64,000 bases of DNA from Azospirillum sp. TSA2s (GTDB lineage: Bacteria > Pseudomonadota > Alphaproteobacteria > Azospirillales > Azospirillaceae), in assembly GCF_004923315.1 (NCBI RefSeq), contig NZ_CP039647.1, positions 771,001 to 835,000 on the forward strand. The letters run 5' to 3'. How positions within the stretch are numbered: the first letter of the stretch is position 1; each line of letters begins with the position of its first letter. Both the position numbers and the translations under genes were made by a program. Positions 45,396 to 54,823 of the stretch are shown piece after piece. The notes under the pieces are model-generated. The model searched no databases. It was not told where the DNA came from and worked only from the letters and a program-made list of their open reading frames with translations.

Positions 45396-46762
45396 AGCCG
45401 CTTCCCCTGCTGACCCGCAAGACGGCCGCCGGCCCTACCCTTCCTCTGGGGGGCACAACGGCACCGGCGCTGCCCTTCACCACCGCCACGGCGCCTGAGA
45501 CCGAGGGCCGCTTCGGTGACGGGTTGTTCGCCGTCGGCATCGCCGCCTTCCTGGCCGCGGTGGGCTGGGCGTCGGTCGCCGAGCTGAATGTCTCCAGCAG
45601 CGCCCCCGGCGACGTGGTGCCGCTGGCCTACAACCAATCGGTCCAGCATTTCGAAGGCGGTATCGTCCGCGACATCCTGGTGCAGGAAGGCGATTCGGTG
45701 AAGGCCGGGCAGGTTCTGGTTGAATTGGACCAGACCAAGACACGCGCAGACCTTGAGGAGCTGCGCCTGCGCCTCGGCTCGCTTTCCGCCGACATCGCCC
45801 GGCTGGAGGCCGAGGTCGCACGCCGCGACAGCATCGACTTCCCCGACAAGTTGAGTCGCGAGCGGTCGGATCTGGTGGCGCAGACCCGCGACCTGTTCCG
45901 CGCCCGGCGCGACCGGCTGGCTTCCGACCTCGACATCCAGCGCCAGGACATCGTCCAGCGCGAACAGCAGATGGCCGCCGTCCGCGCCCGCATCTCCGGC
46001 TCCCAGGTGGCGCAGGGACTGATCCGCGAACAGCTGTCGATCAGCGAAAGCCTGCTGAAACGCGAGATCACCAATCGCATGAAGCATCTGGAGCTGCTGC
46101 GCGACGACGCCCGCATTACCGGTTCCATCGCCGAGGACCGCGCGACGCTGGCCCAGGCTGAGGCCGCCCTGGCCGAGGCGCGCAGCAAGCTGGTGTGGAT
46201 CGGCCGCAAGTACGAGGAAGAGGGCCGCAACGCGCTCGACGAGGCTCGGCGCAACCACAGCGAACTGTCGCAACGGCTGACCCGTTACCAGGACAGCCTG
46301 GATCGCTCCAGCATGCGCGCGCCAATGGACGGCATCGTCAAGACGCTGGCGGTCTCCACCAAGGGCGCCGTTGTCAAGGCCGGCGAAACCGTGGTGGAAC
46401 TGGTGCCGCGCGACGGCAATCTGGTGGTGGACGCCCACCTGCCGGTGCAGGACATCGGCTATGTCCGCGCCGACCAGCCGGTGGTGGTGACGCTCGCCGG
46501 CAGCGACGCATCGCGCTTCGGCCATATCGAGGGCCGCGTTCGCACGATCAGCCCCGATACCCTGCTCGACGCCAACAAGCAGTCGTACTACAAGGTCCGC
46601 GTCGAGCTGCCGGTGACCCGCTTCGACTATGGCGGCAAGACCTACGAGCTTTTCCCCGGCGTGCGGGTGACCTGCAGCATCCTGACCGGGCGCCGCACCA
46701 TCCTCGACTATGTCTTCTCGCCGGTCCTTAACGGCCTTCAGCACGCGATGCAGGAGCGGTGA
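45392..46762 (+). CDS. HlyD-family membrane fusion protein of the type I system
   Basis: Periplasmic adaptor linking the ABC protein to TolC, 456 residues. A single N-terminal helix lies at about residues 48-66, then the lipoyl half-motif QHFEGGIVRDILVQEGDSVKAGQVLVELD near 85, a long coiled coil (residues ~110-290), RAPMDGIVKTLAVSTKGAVVKAGE and a C-terminal beta-barrel region. ATG 45392 overlaps the ABC stop; the longer open frame upstream is out-of-frame ABC sequence. The next gene follows after 46 bases. Confidence 0.92.
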   Translation: MKPLPLLTRKTAAGPTLPLGGTTAPALPFTTATAPETEGRFGDGLFAVGIAAFLAAVGWASVAELNVSSSAPGDVVPLAYNQSVQHFEGGIVRDILVQEGDSVKAGQVLVELDQTKTRADLEELRLRLGSLSADIARLEAEVARRDSIDFPDKLSRERSDLVAQTRDLFRARRDRLASDLDIQRQDIVQREQQMAAVRARISGSQVAQGLIREQLSISESLLKREITNRMKHLELLRDDARITGSIAEDRATLAQAEAALAEARSKLVWIGRKYEEEGRNALDEARRNHSELSQRLTRYQDSLDRSSMRAPMDGIVKTLAVSTKGAVVKAGETVVELVPRDGNLVVDAHLPVQDIGYVRADQPVVVTLAGSDASRFGHIEGRVRTISPDTLLDANKQSYYKVRVELPVTRFDYGGKTYELFPGVRVTCSILTGRRTILDYVFSPVLNGLQHAMQER

Positions 46763-46808
46763 GGATGGTCCGCGCGGCTCGATTTTTCCCTCTCCCGAGG
46801 TTCACCCG

Positions 46809-49800
46809 ATGCTGAGTTCGCTCCAGCCCCGTTCCCGGCCGCCGCTGCGCTGGTCGCACATGACCAAGAAGGCGCGCTTCGCCCTGATCCTGGCGGCGGC
46901 AATGCTGGTCACCGTACTGGTGTCCCTGGTCGTGCGCGCCGGCTTCCTCGGCGAGCGCGGCGGCGAGCCGCTGACGCTTGCCGTCGTCGGGCCGCTGAGC
47001 GGACCGGACGCCGCACTGGGGCTGGCGCTGCGCAAGGGTGCGGCCCTGCGGGCCGATACCATCAATGCAGCGGGCGGCATCGGCGGAAGGCCGTTGGAGA
47101 TCAGGCCCTTCGACGACGAGGGCGATAAAGGAAAATCGCTGGAGATCGCCCGGCGCATCGCCAACGATCCCGGCATCGTCGCGGTGATCGGCCACACGCC
47201 GGAGGCTACCGACAGCGCCACCGCCATCTATGCCCAGAAGAAGATCCCGCTGATCGCCCCGCGCCCGCTGGTCCGCCCGGCGGATGCAGCACCCAGCCCA
47301 TGGCTGTTCAGCATCGCCTTCGACCGCACGCATGAGACCCGCTTCCTCGCCAACTATGTCCGCAACGTGGTGGGCGAACCGATGGTCGCCATCATCCGCG
47401 AAGACAGCGAGCAGGCGGCCTCCCTGGCCGGTCAGTTCGACACCATCCTCCAGCGCTTCGGCACCAAGCTGGTCAACCAGTGGACCTACGCCCCCGGACG
47501 CGGCGGAGCCGGCGCCCTGCCGGCGCTCGCCCAGGCGGTGAAGGAGAAGATGCCGACCGGCGCCATCGTCGTTATCGGGTCGGCGGTGGACAGCGCCCGC
47601 GTGGTGGTCGCGCTGCGCGACACCGGCGTGCGCAACCTGATCGCCGGCGGCTCCGAAATGGCGACGGCCGCCTTCCGCACCGAAATCGTCACCCAGACAC
47701 AGGCCAATCCCAAGGCGCTGACGCCGGAGGCCTACGGCCATGGCCTGGTGGTCGCGTCGCCCGTGCTGTTCGACACGGCGAACGAGCGGGCGCAGCGCTT
47801 CTACGGCCAGTATGTCAAACGCTTCAACGCGGTGCCCGACTGGGCGGCGGCGCTGGGGGCCGACGGCGTCGACCTGATCGCCGGCGCCATCGCAGCTTTC
47901 CCCGCCGGCACCGGCAAGCCGGACGGCGACGCGTTGCGCCTCGCCATCGCCGGCCACGACCGGACCGAAAACGCCTTCCAGGCCAATGCCGGCGCCTGGA
48001 CCTTCGATACGCGCGGGCAGGCGACGCTGCCGGTGATGATAGCGACCTACAACGGCCTGAACCCGGTGGCGGCGCTGACCCAATTGCAGCCGATCCGGGA
48101 GGCCGGCGTCTCCAACTTCCTGGAGGAGGTGCAGCGGGGGCGGGCGCTCTACGTCAACGACCGCTTCATGTACAAGACGGACGTCATCTACACCGGCGTT
48201 CAACTGCACGAGATCCGCGACCTCAACCCCGATACCAACGAAGCGACGCTGAACCTGACCATCTGGTTCCGCTACCGCGGCGCCTTCAATCCGGCCGACG
48301 TCGTCTTCACCAACGCGGTCAAGCCGGTGGAACTCGGCAAGCCCTACCGCGAGGAGCGCGGCGAGGTCACCACCTATGTCGCCTACCGGATCGAGGGGCG
48401 CTTTGCACTCGACTTCGCCGACCAGCGCCCGCCCTACGGCAGCCATTCGGTCGGCGTCAGCTTCCGCCACCGGACGCAGAACCGCAACACCGTGATGTTC
48501 GTCACCGACGTGCTCGGCATGTCGCTGGTAAACACCAACGATTTCGTGGAGAAGCTGAAGGCGATGGCGGCGGCGGAAACCGCCTCGGCCGCCGATCTCA
48601 GCCTCGCCGACCGCTTCCGCCGGGCGCTGGAGGGCGAAAGCGAAAGCTCCACTCTGCTCGACCAGCTGCGCGCCCGCCGCGTGCTGGCCCCCTCGCCCGG
48701 CTGGCGTCTGGCGCGCGCCTGGATTTCCCAGGACGTCACCAGCGTGAGCAGCGAGGGCGACCCCAACTATGTCGGCTTCGGCCGGCCCCAGCCCGACTTC
48801 TCCCGCGTCGATTTCGGCGTGGTGGCGACGCCGGACGCCCCGGCGGCGCGCGACTTCATCCATCGCGACTTCTTCGTCTACATCGCCATCTTCAGCGCCG
48901 TTCTGGCGGTCTTCGCCGCCTTCATGGACCGGCGCGACCGCGGCCAGTTCTGGAAGATCCAGACGCTGTTCATGCGCATCCTGTCCTGGCCGCTTCTGCT
49001 GATGTCGGCCGGCAACATCGCGCTGGACCAGGCGGTGGCGACGCTTCCGGCCAGCGGCATCGCCATGGTGGTGAACGGCATCAACGTGCTGTGGTGGATC
49101 GTGCCGGCGATCCTGGTCGACCGGACGCTGGAACGCTTCGTCTGGACCCCGCTGGAGATCCGCACCCAGCGCCGGGTCCCGGCGATCGTCCGCCGCTTCT
49201 CCACCCTCATCGTCTTCGGCTTCGCCGGCTGCGGCATCATCGCCTTCGTGCTGAAGCAGCCGATCACCAGCCTACTGGCCGCATCGGGCCTCGTCGGCAT
49301 GGTGGTCGGCCTCGCCATCCAGGCGAACATCGCCAACGTCTTTTCCGGCATCGTCCTCAACATCGAACGGCCGTTCCAGATCGGCGACAGCATCCAGATC
49401 ACCGACATCGTCCGCGGCGTCGTGGTGGACATGACTTGGCGGACGGTGCGGGTGCGCAACGTCGCCGGCTTCATCGTCGCCATGCCCAACGCCAAGGTGT
49501 CGGAGGCCACCGTCGTCAATTTCAGCGCGGTCGAACGCGTATCGATGAAGCTGGAATATTTCGCCGATGCGCGCCACGACCCCGGACGGATGGGCGACCT
49601 GCTGACCGGTGCGCTGCGCGCCGCCGATCGGGTGATGCCCAGCGCGACCGGCGGCCTGCCCTTCGTCCGCTATGACGGCTTCCGCGCCGTCAACGGCCAG
49701 TGGCTGTGCAAGTACAACCTGTTCTTCTGGGTCAAGGACCATGACGCCAGCTTCGCCGTGCCGGAACTGGTCTGGCGGTCCGTCTACCGCACGCTGGCCG

Positions 49801-49892
49801 ACGCGGGCATCGACCCGACCCCGCCCGACCTGATGGAGACGGGTGCTGCAATCGGCACCGTTACCGGCACCGTCACGGCCATACCGGCATGA
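46809..49892 (+). CDS. Fusion of periplasmic ligand-binding domain, beta-sandwich domain and MscS channel
   Basis: About 1027 residues with an unusual architecture. An N-terminal membrane anchor (about 24-44) is followed by a Liv-type type I periplasmic binding domain (about 52-415; LTLAVVGPLSGPD, INAAGGIGGRPLEIRPFDDEGD, YAQKKIPLIAP). Residues ~445-640 look beta-rich (VIYTGVQLHEIRDLNPDT, LTIWFRYRGAFNP) and are reminiscent of the ligand-binding sandwich of pentameric ligand-gated channels, a weak call. From ~680 there are about five helices, then the MscS pore helix and beta-domain (GLVGMVVGLAIQANIANVF, NIERPFQIGDSI, AMPNAKVSEATVVNFS) at about 822-905. ATG 46809 has GAGG upstream; ATG 46860 is an alternative. 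Possibly a ligand-gated or ligand-tuned channel. The stop overlaps the next ATG. Confidence 0.8.
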   Translation: MLSSLQPRSRPPLRWSHMTKKARFALILAAAMLVTVLVSLVVRAGFLGERGGEPLTLAVVGPLSGPDAALGLALRKGAALRADTINAAGGIGGRPLEIRPFDDEGDKGKSLEIARRIANDPGIVAVIGHTPEATDSATAIYAQKKIPLIAPRPLVRPADAAPSPWLFSIAFDRTHETRFLANYVRNVVGEPMVAIIREDSEQAASLAGQFDTILQRFGTKLVNQWTYAPGRGGAGALPALAQAVKEKMPTGAIVVIGSAVDSARVVVALRDTGVRNLIAGGSEMATAAFRTEIVTQTQANPKALTPEAYGHGLVVASPVLFDTANERAQRFYGQYVKRFNAVPDWAAALGADGVDLIAGAIAAFPAGTGKPDGDALRLAIAGHDRTENAFQANAGAWTFDTRGQATLPVMIATYNGLNPVAALTQLQPIREAGVSNFLEEVQRGRALYVNDRFMYKTDVIYTGVQLHEIRDLNPDTNEATLNLTIWFRYRGAFNPADVVFTNAVKPVELGKPYREERGEVTTYVAYRIEGRFALDFADQRPPYGSHSVGVSFRHRTQNRNTVMFVTDVLGMSLVNTNDFVEKLKAMAAAETASAADLSLADRFRRALEGESESSTLLDQLRARRVLAPSPGWRLARAWISQDVTSVSSEGDPNYVGFGRPQPDFSRVDFGVVATPDAPAARDFIHRDFFVYIAIFSAVLAVFAAFMDRRDRGQFWKIQTLFMRILSWPLLLMSAGNIALDQAVATLPASGIAMVVNGINVLWWIVPAILVDRTLERFVWTPLEIRTQRRVPAIVRRFSTLIVFGFAGCGIIAFVLKQPITSLLAASGLVGMVVGLAIQANIANVFSGIVLNIERPFQIGDSIQITDIVRGVVVDMTWRTVRVRNVAGFIVAMPNAKVSEATVVNFSAVERVSMKLEYFADARHDPGRMGDLLTGALRAADRVMPSATGGLPFVRYDGFRAVNGQWLCKYNLFFWVKDHDASFAVPELVWRSVYRTLADAGIDPTPPDLMETGAAIGTVTGTVTAIPA

Positions 49893-50329
49893 GCAGGACC
49901 ATTCCGATGACACGCCCCTTCTCCTGCCGCCCGCTCGTCACGGCGATGCTGCTGCCGGTCCTGCTCGCCGGGGCGGGCTGCGCTCCGATCGGCGGCGAAA
50001 AATCCGCCGCGCTCCTGGAGCGGGTGGCCGATGGCGACTATGACGTCGGCATCCGCTATCCGTCCAAGCGCACCCGCTACGTGATGATCGTCGAGGACGA
50101 CGAGGAGTCCTTCGCCATAACCAACCGGCCGGCGACAGGCAGGGATATGGCCGGCAGGGATACAGCCGACTCCGTGGCGATTCCGGCAGGAGAACCGGCC
50201 GTACCCCAGCGGAACGACCGGGTGCTTGCCCCCTGCGCCGGATCGGCCGGCAACTGGTATCGTCACACGCCGGCCGGCTATGTCTGCGCCGGCCAACCGG
50301 GAGCCGCGTCCGCGGCGCCGGGCGGCTGA
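49889..50329 (+). CDS. Putative lipoprotein of unknown function
   Basis: 146 residues with a signal peptide and lipobox LLAGAGC (Cys31 from this start; ATG 49907, after AGGA, is an alternative start). The mature part is short and without recognised domain; Cys residues occur again near the C-terminus (LAPCAGS, YVCAG). It overlaps the upstream channel gene (ATGA) and ends two bases before the next lipoprotein gene, so it belongs to the same operon. A periplasmic accessory role is possible but not shown. Confidence 0.6.
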   Translation: MSRTIPMTRPFSCRPLVTAMLLPVLLAGAGCAPIGGEKSAALLERVADGDYDVGIRYPSKRTRYVMIVEDDEESFAITNRPATGRDMAGRDTADSVAIPAGEPAVPQRNDRVLAPCAGSAGNWYRHTPAGYVCAGQPGAASAAPGG

Positions 50330-50331
50330 CC

Positions 50332-50814
50332 ATGAAGCGTCTGGCTCTGACGATCGCCCTGCTGCTTGCCGCTTGCGCCGCGGACAGATCCGCCCGTCCG
50401 GACGCGAATAGCGGCGCGAGCGGCACTTCCGCCCCCATTCTTCGCATTGTGGCCGATGCCGACGCCAACGACCGCCATCCGGTGGCCGTCGACGTGGTCC
50501 GGGTAGCCGACGGCGCTCTGGCGCGCCGGCTCGGTTCGCTCGACGCCGCCACATGGTTTCGTGACCGCGCGGTCCTGAACGGAGAGGCCGCCGGACAGAT
50601 CGCCATTGCATCGTGGGAGATGGTGCCCGGCCAGAGCGTGATCCTGCACAGCCTGCCGCCCTTCGCCGCCACCCCGATCGCAACCATCGTCTTCGCCCGC
50701 TACGGCACGCCGGGCACCCACCGCCAGTCGCTGGATGGCGCGGGCGCCCTGGACATCCGGCTGGGTCGCAACGGCTTCACCGTGGCTACGCTGCCGAAGG
50801 ACACAACACCGTGA
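50332..50814 (+). CDS. TssJ-like outer membrane lipoprotein
   Basis: 160 residues with lipobox LLAAC (Cys15). Length and layout fit TssJ (type VI secretion lipoprotein): after the Cys a short linker, then DANDRHPVAVDVVRV, GSLDAATWFRDRAVL, the WEMVPGQSVIL stretch where TssJ has its conserved PG, and ATIVFARYGTPG before the end. In T6SS this lipoprotein holds TssM to the outer membrane. It directly precedes TssL- and TssM-like genes, strengthening the call. Identity is by pattern and context, not by database match. Confidence 0.6.
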   Translation: MKRLALTIALLLAACAADRSARPDANSGASGTSAPILRIVADADANDRHPVAVDVVRVADGALARRLGSLDAATWFRDRAVLNGEAAGQIAIASWEMVPGQSVILHSLPPFAATPIATIVFARYGTPGTHRQSLDGAGALDIRLGRNGFTVATLPKDTTP

Positions 50815-51578
50815 CCGTCCGGCCTGCCCCCTCGCCTGCCCGTTTGCCCGGCGAAGCTCCGGCCGCGCCGGTTCTCCCCCTGGAAGCGACGCGCGGAACC
50901 GGTCCGGGTGTTCTGACCCTGTTCCGCGCCTTCCACACCGATCTGCTGGCCGGGTGCGCTCAGGAGCAGGCCCCCGCCGGATCGGTGGCCGAACGGCTGG
51001 TCGCGACGCTCCATGGCATGAGCAGCGCGGCGACCGCCCAGGGACCTGTGGCCCATGGCATGGTGGTGAAGGCGGCCTTCGCGATGGCGATGCTGGCCGA
51101 CCAGGCCTTGTCCCAGGTGAAGCCGGCCGATGCCGTCGTCGCCGGCCGGCTGTTCGGCGCGAACGCCACGGTGCAGACCCTGTTCGTCCAGGCCGACGAC
51201 CTGATCCGCCAGGGCGCCAAGGCCGACCGCGGGCTTGCCACCGTCTATCTCGCAACTCTGGCCCTGGGATTTCCCGACGATGCGCAGGCGGCGGCGCGGC
51301 GCTCCCCGCTGCACCGTATCGTCACTGGCAGGGAGGGTGGAACCGAGCCGATCCGGGCCGGCCTTGCCAGCCCGCGCGCCTATGATCCGCCGGCGGGTGC
51401 GGTGCTCGGCAGCTTCCTTCCCTCGGCACGGCGCTGGTGGATGGCGGCCGGCGGCGTGGCGGCGCTGTTCCTGCTGGTTTCGCATCTGCTGTGGTCCACC
51501 GCGGTGAACGATCTACAGCGTGACCTGCGCGGCGCCCGGTCCGCGGTCGAGGATATGGGGCTGTCATGGTCCTACTGA
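50811..51578 (+). CDS. TssL/DotU-like inner membrane protein
   Basis: 255 residues from GTG 50811, which overlaps the previous stop (GTGA). The layout matches short TssL: a helical cytoplasmic part (FRAFHTDLLAG, MVVKAAFAMAMLADQAL, DRGLATVYLATLALGF) followed by one C-terminal membrane helix at about 209-229 and a short periplasmic tail. The sequence is diverged; the usual early Asp/Glu-rich helical motif is weak. It overlaps the TssM-like gene by 13 bases. In T6SS, TssL and TssM form the inner part of the trans-envelope complex. Confidence 0.55.
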   Translation: MTVRPAPSPARLPGEAPAAPVLPLEATRGTGPGVLTLFRAFHTDLLAGCAQEQAPAGSVAERLVATLHGMSSAATAQGPVAHGMVVKAAFAMAMLADQALSQVKPADAVVAGRLFGANATVQTLFVQADDLIRQGAKADRGLATVYLATLALGFPDDAQAAARRSPLHRIVTGREGGTEPIRAGLASPRAYDPPAGAVLGSFLPSARRWWMAAGGVAALFLLVSHLLWSTAVNDLQRDLRGARSAVEDMGLSWSY

Positions 51579-54500
51579 TCCTGACGCTGGAGTTCCTGCT
51601 CTCCACCATCGGCTCGGCCATCGGCTGGGTCCTGTCCTTCGTCTTCGCCTTTCTGCCCTACGCGCTGGCGGCGCTGCCGCTCTACATCCTCTACCGGGCG
51701 GCCCGGACGGTCTGGCCCACGCTGCGCGCCCGGCTGCGCCGCGGCCGCAAGCCCGCCGCCAAGGCCCCGGTCCGCAACAAGACGATGGCGCGCAAGGCCA
51801 TGGCATCCTCGCCCCTGCATGTGAGGGCGGAGGCGCCGCCTCCGTCGAAAGGCGCCGCCGACAAGCCTCCGCTGGCCCGCATCTACGGCGAAGGGCTGGA
51901 CATCCTGACCCGGCAGATGCGCGTCCCCCTGCGGCGCGGCGACATTCCCTGGTTCCTCGCCTTCGGCGTCGGCGGTCCGGCGTTGCTCGCCACCGACCCC
52001 ACCCATGTCAGCTGGCCGGAGGATGGCGGTGGCGGGGACGGCTGCTGGTGGTTCTGCGAAGGGGCGGCGATCCTGCATGCCGGTGCCGACTCCGCCGACG
52101 GCTCAAAACTCGACGCCTCCTGGCCGCCGCTGGTCGCGGCGATGGGCAAGCGGCCGATGCGCCGCCCGCTGGACGGCATCCTGCTGATGGTCGGCGCCGA
52201 CGAGCTGTGCGCCGCCGCCGAACGCGAGGCGCCGCGCAAGGCCCTGGCCAAGCGGGCAGAGGCCCTGCGCGCCCGTTTGCGGGCGATCCGCGACAACCTC
52301 GGCATGGTCTGCCCGGTGCATGTGGTCGTAGTGCGGGCAGAGGCCCTCGAGGGCTTCGCCGACCTCTGCGCCGCGGTTCCCGCCGCCATGCTGGACGGCA
52401 CGCTGGGGTGGACCGGCCAGCAGGACTGGCTGCAGCCTTTCGACCCCGCCTGGGTGGGCGAGGCGTTCGACGCCATCCGGTCGGACCTGGCACTGCTGGA
52501 GGCGGACGCCCTTGACGCCGGAACCGCCGGGGTCCGCCTGCCACTGCTGGGTTCGTCGCTGGAAACGCTGCGGCACCCGCTGGCGCTGTTCCTCAATGGT
52601 GCGTTGGGAGGGGATGAGGCCGCCGAACCCTTCCCGCTGCGCGGGATCGCCCTGACCGGCGTCTGCGCCACCGCGACCGGCGGGCGCCGCCCGGCCTTCG
52701 CCCGCGACCTGCTGCCCGGCCGCGCCTTCGCCGAGCCCGGCTATGGCCGTCCGTCCGAGGCCGCCTTCCTGAAGGGCCGCCGCCGACGCGGGATCGCGCA
52801 GGCAACGCTGGCCGCCTCCGCCGCGGTGCTGTCGCTCGCGGCGTGGCACGGCTTCGCCACCGTCTCGGCCGGCAGCCCCGCCGTTGCGGACTCGGTCACC
52901 GACCTGCGGCGGGCGCTGCTGTCGCACGACGCGGTCGCCGACGCCCCGATGGTGACCCGCGTGATCGCCGCCACCGCCGCGATGGAGCGCGACCGGCTCG
53001 CCACGCCGCTGCTGCCGACCTCCCTGTTCAGCAGCGTCGACGAGGACAAGCGGCGGCTCGCTTCGGTCACCCTGCGCCGCGCGGTGCTGCGGCCGATCCG
53101 CGACGCGCTGCTGCCCAGTTCCGCGCTGACCGACCTGCCGCCCGTCGCTAATCCCCGCAGCGTCGAGGAACTGCCGGCCTTCCGCCGGCTGGCCGCACAG
53201 TTGGACCGCATCGGCGGCCGGCGCGACGCATTGGAGCGTTACGACCGCTTTCGCCGCAACAGCGGGTTCGACGAGCTGATCGCGCTGGCGGACAGCGTCT
53301 ATGGCGCCGTTCCCCGCCCGACGGTAACGGCGACCGACGGCTTCATCACGCGCATCGCCGCTGGTGCCGACCTTCCCAACCTGGGTGCCAGGACCATCGC
53401 GGTCGCCTTGCGGGCGGAGTCGGTACAACTCGCCACCCCGCTCGCCGACGAACTCTATACCCGCAATCCCTTGCGCCTCCGCGCGCAGGCGCTGGCCCGG
53501 CGTCTGCGGGATCTTCCCGAGGCGCCGACCGAAGAGGATGTCGCAGACGTCCGCCGATTGGTCGATGCCGTCGCCGAGGCCGCCGCCTGGCCGATCGCCG
53601 CCGCGTTGCAGGACCCCGCGCGCGGCCTGCCCGATGCCGTCAAGCTGGCGCTCCAGAAGGCGGCGATCGCCGACCTGCCCGGCCGCGACACCACCGACCG
53701 CATCACGGAAGCGCTGTCGACCGCCGCCACGTCGGCCCGTGCCGCCATCCTGGCGCTCGACGCCGTGCCGGTCGGCCGCCTGCTCGTAAGCGGGGAGGGA
53801 GGAGCACTGGCCTTGACCCCTGCCGTCGCCGCACTGCCGGCACAAATGGCCGCCGCCTTGGCCAGCAAGGCTCCGGACGAACCAGCGCCGGCCAAGCCCA
53901 CCGTTCCCGAAAGCAAGTCCGTTGAGGCCGTTTCGGCTGCACCGGCTGTCGAGACGCGATCCGCGCCGAAGGCGCAGGCAGCGGTTTCCCCCATGCCCGA
54001 ACAACCAGTTGCCACCGATCCAGCGCCTGCGTCGTACACAGCCCCGCCACCTGCCCGGCTGCCGCCATTGCCGATCACGTCCGCCGGGGTTTCTGCCCCG
54101 GAGCCGGGCGCGGCAGTGATGACGCTCGATGCAATCTTCGCCCAATCGCTGGCCGGCCGCTTCCCCTTCGTCCGCTCCGACCTCGCCCGCGGCGCGCCCG
54201 ATGCCGATCCTAAGGAGGTCCGCCGCTTCTTCGAACAGCTTGATGAGAACCGGCCCGCAATCACGAGGTCGGCGACGCCCGAACTCGCCGCTTTCCTGGA
54301 GAAGATGGAAGCGGCGCGGCCGCTGCTCGACACGGTCGCGCGCAATGTGCCCGTGAGGGTCCGTTTCACTTACGGCACAAACCGGGCCCAAGAGCTAGGG
54401 GCGGAGCATATCATCGATTGGTCCGTCCGTTCCGAATCCGGTGCGGTCGGCGCCTCCACCGGATCCGAGCAGTTGGTCTGGAAGATCGGTCAGCCGCTGC

Positions 54501-54823
54501 AGATCAGCTTCCGCTGGGCCTCCGGTTCGCCCTACCGGCCGAAAAGCGCCATGGCGAGCGAGGCCGAGGCCGCTGCGGGCGACACGTTGACCCTGGTGGA
54601 ACGCGGCCCTTGGGCGCTGCTCCGCCTGCTGAGAAGCCGGTCGGCTCCCTCCTCAGCCACCGGTGACGGCGTCTTGCTGCGCATCGCTTTGCCGACCCAG
54701 ACCATCGGCGGCGAACCGGCACGCGACACAATCCTGTTCATGACCGCGTCGATTGCCGCCGGATCGCGCGCGTCTCTGTCGGCCAAAACGCTCGACCTGC
54801 CGTTCCGTTTCCCTTCCAGGTAG
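51566..54823 (+). CDS. TssM/IcmF-like inner membrane protein without an intact Walker A
   Basis: 1085 residues, typical TssM length. Two helices at about residues 1-48, a cytoplasmic domain (about 100-405) corresponding to the IcmF GTPase-like region (PWFLAFGVGGPALLATD, CWWFCEGAAILHAG, RRPLDGILLMVGADEL, LRAIRDNLGMVCPVHVVVVRAEAL), a third helix at 414-437, then a large periplasmic part. A Pro/Ala-rich insert (~760-850) precedes the TssM-type C-terminal end (AGRFPFVRSDLARGAPDADPKEVRRFF, VRFTYGTN, RGPWALLRLL). The canonical P-loop Gly-Lys-Thr/Ser is replaced by GVGGPALLAT, so nucleotide binding is doubtful; some TssM proteins also lack it. Last gene of the coupled operon. Confidence 0.7.
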   Translation: MVLLILTLEFLLSTIGSAIGWVLSFVFAFLPYALAALPLYILYRAARTVWPTLRARLRRGRKPAAKAPVRNKTMARKAMASSPLHVRAEAPPPSKGAADKPPLARIYGEGLDILTRQMRVPLRRGDIPWFLAFGVGGPALLATDPTHVSWPEDGGGGDGCWWFCEGAAILHAGADSADGSKLDASWPPLVAAMGKRPMRRPLDGILLMVGADELCAAAEREAPRKALAKRAEALRARLRAIRDNLGMVCPVHVVVVRAEALEGFADLCAAVPAAMLDGTLGWTGQQDWLQPFDPAWVGEAFDAIRSDLALLEADALDAGTAGVRLPLLGSSLETLRHPLALFLNGALGGDEAAEPFPLRGIALTGVCATATGGRRPAFARDLLPGRAFAEPGYGRPSEAAFLKGRRRRGIAQATLAASAAVLSLAAWHGFATVSAGSPAVADSVTDLRRALLSHDAVADAPMVTRVIAATAAMERDRLATPLLPTSLFSSVDEDKRRLASVTLRRAVLRPIRDALLPSSALTDLPPVANPRSVEELPAFRRLAAQLDRIGGRRDALERYDRFRRNSGFDELIALADSVYGAVPRPTVTATDGFITRIAAGADLPNLGARTIAVALRAESVQLATPLADELYTRNPLRLRAQALARRLRDLPEAPTEEDVADVRRLVDAVAEAAAWPIAAALQDPARGLPDAVKLALQKAAIADLPGRDTTDRITEALSTAATSARAAILALDAVPVGRLLVSGEGGALALTPAVAALPAQMAAALASKAPDEPAPAKPTVPESKSVEAVSAAPAVETRSAPKAQAAVSPMPEQPVATDPAPASYTAPPPARLPPLPITSAGVSAPEPGAAVMTLDAIFAQSLAGRFPFVRSDLARGAPDADPKEVRRFFEQLDENRPAITRSATPELAAFLEKMEAARPLLDTVARNVPVRVRFTYGTNRAQELGAEHIIDWSVRSESGAVGASTGSEQLVWKIGQPLQISFRWASGSPYRPKSAMASEAEAAAGDTLTLVERGPWALLRLLRSRSAPSSATGDGVLLRIALPTQTIGGEPARDTILFMTASIAAGSRASLSAKTLDLPFRFPSR

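Noticed and set aside
46710..54823. A complete type VI secretion cluster
   Set aside because: Only membrane-complex-like genes are present; I found no sheath, tube, baseplate, spike or ClpV gene in the window.
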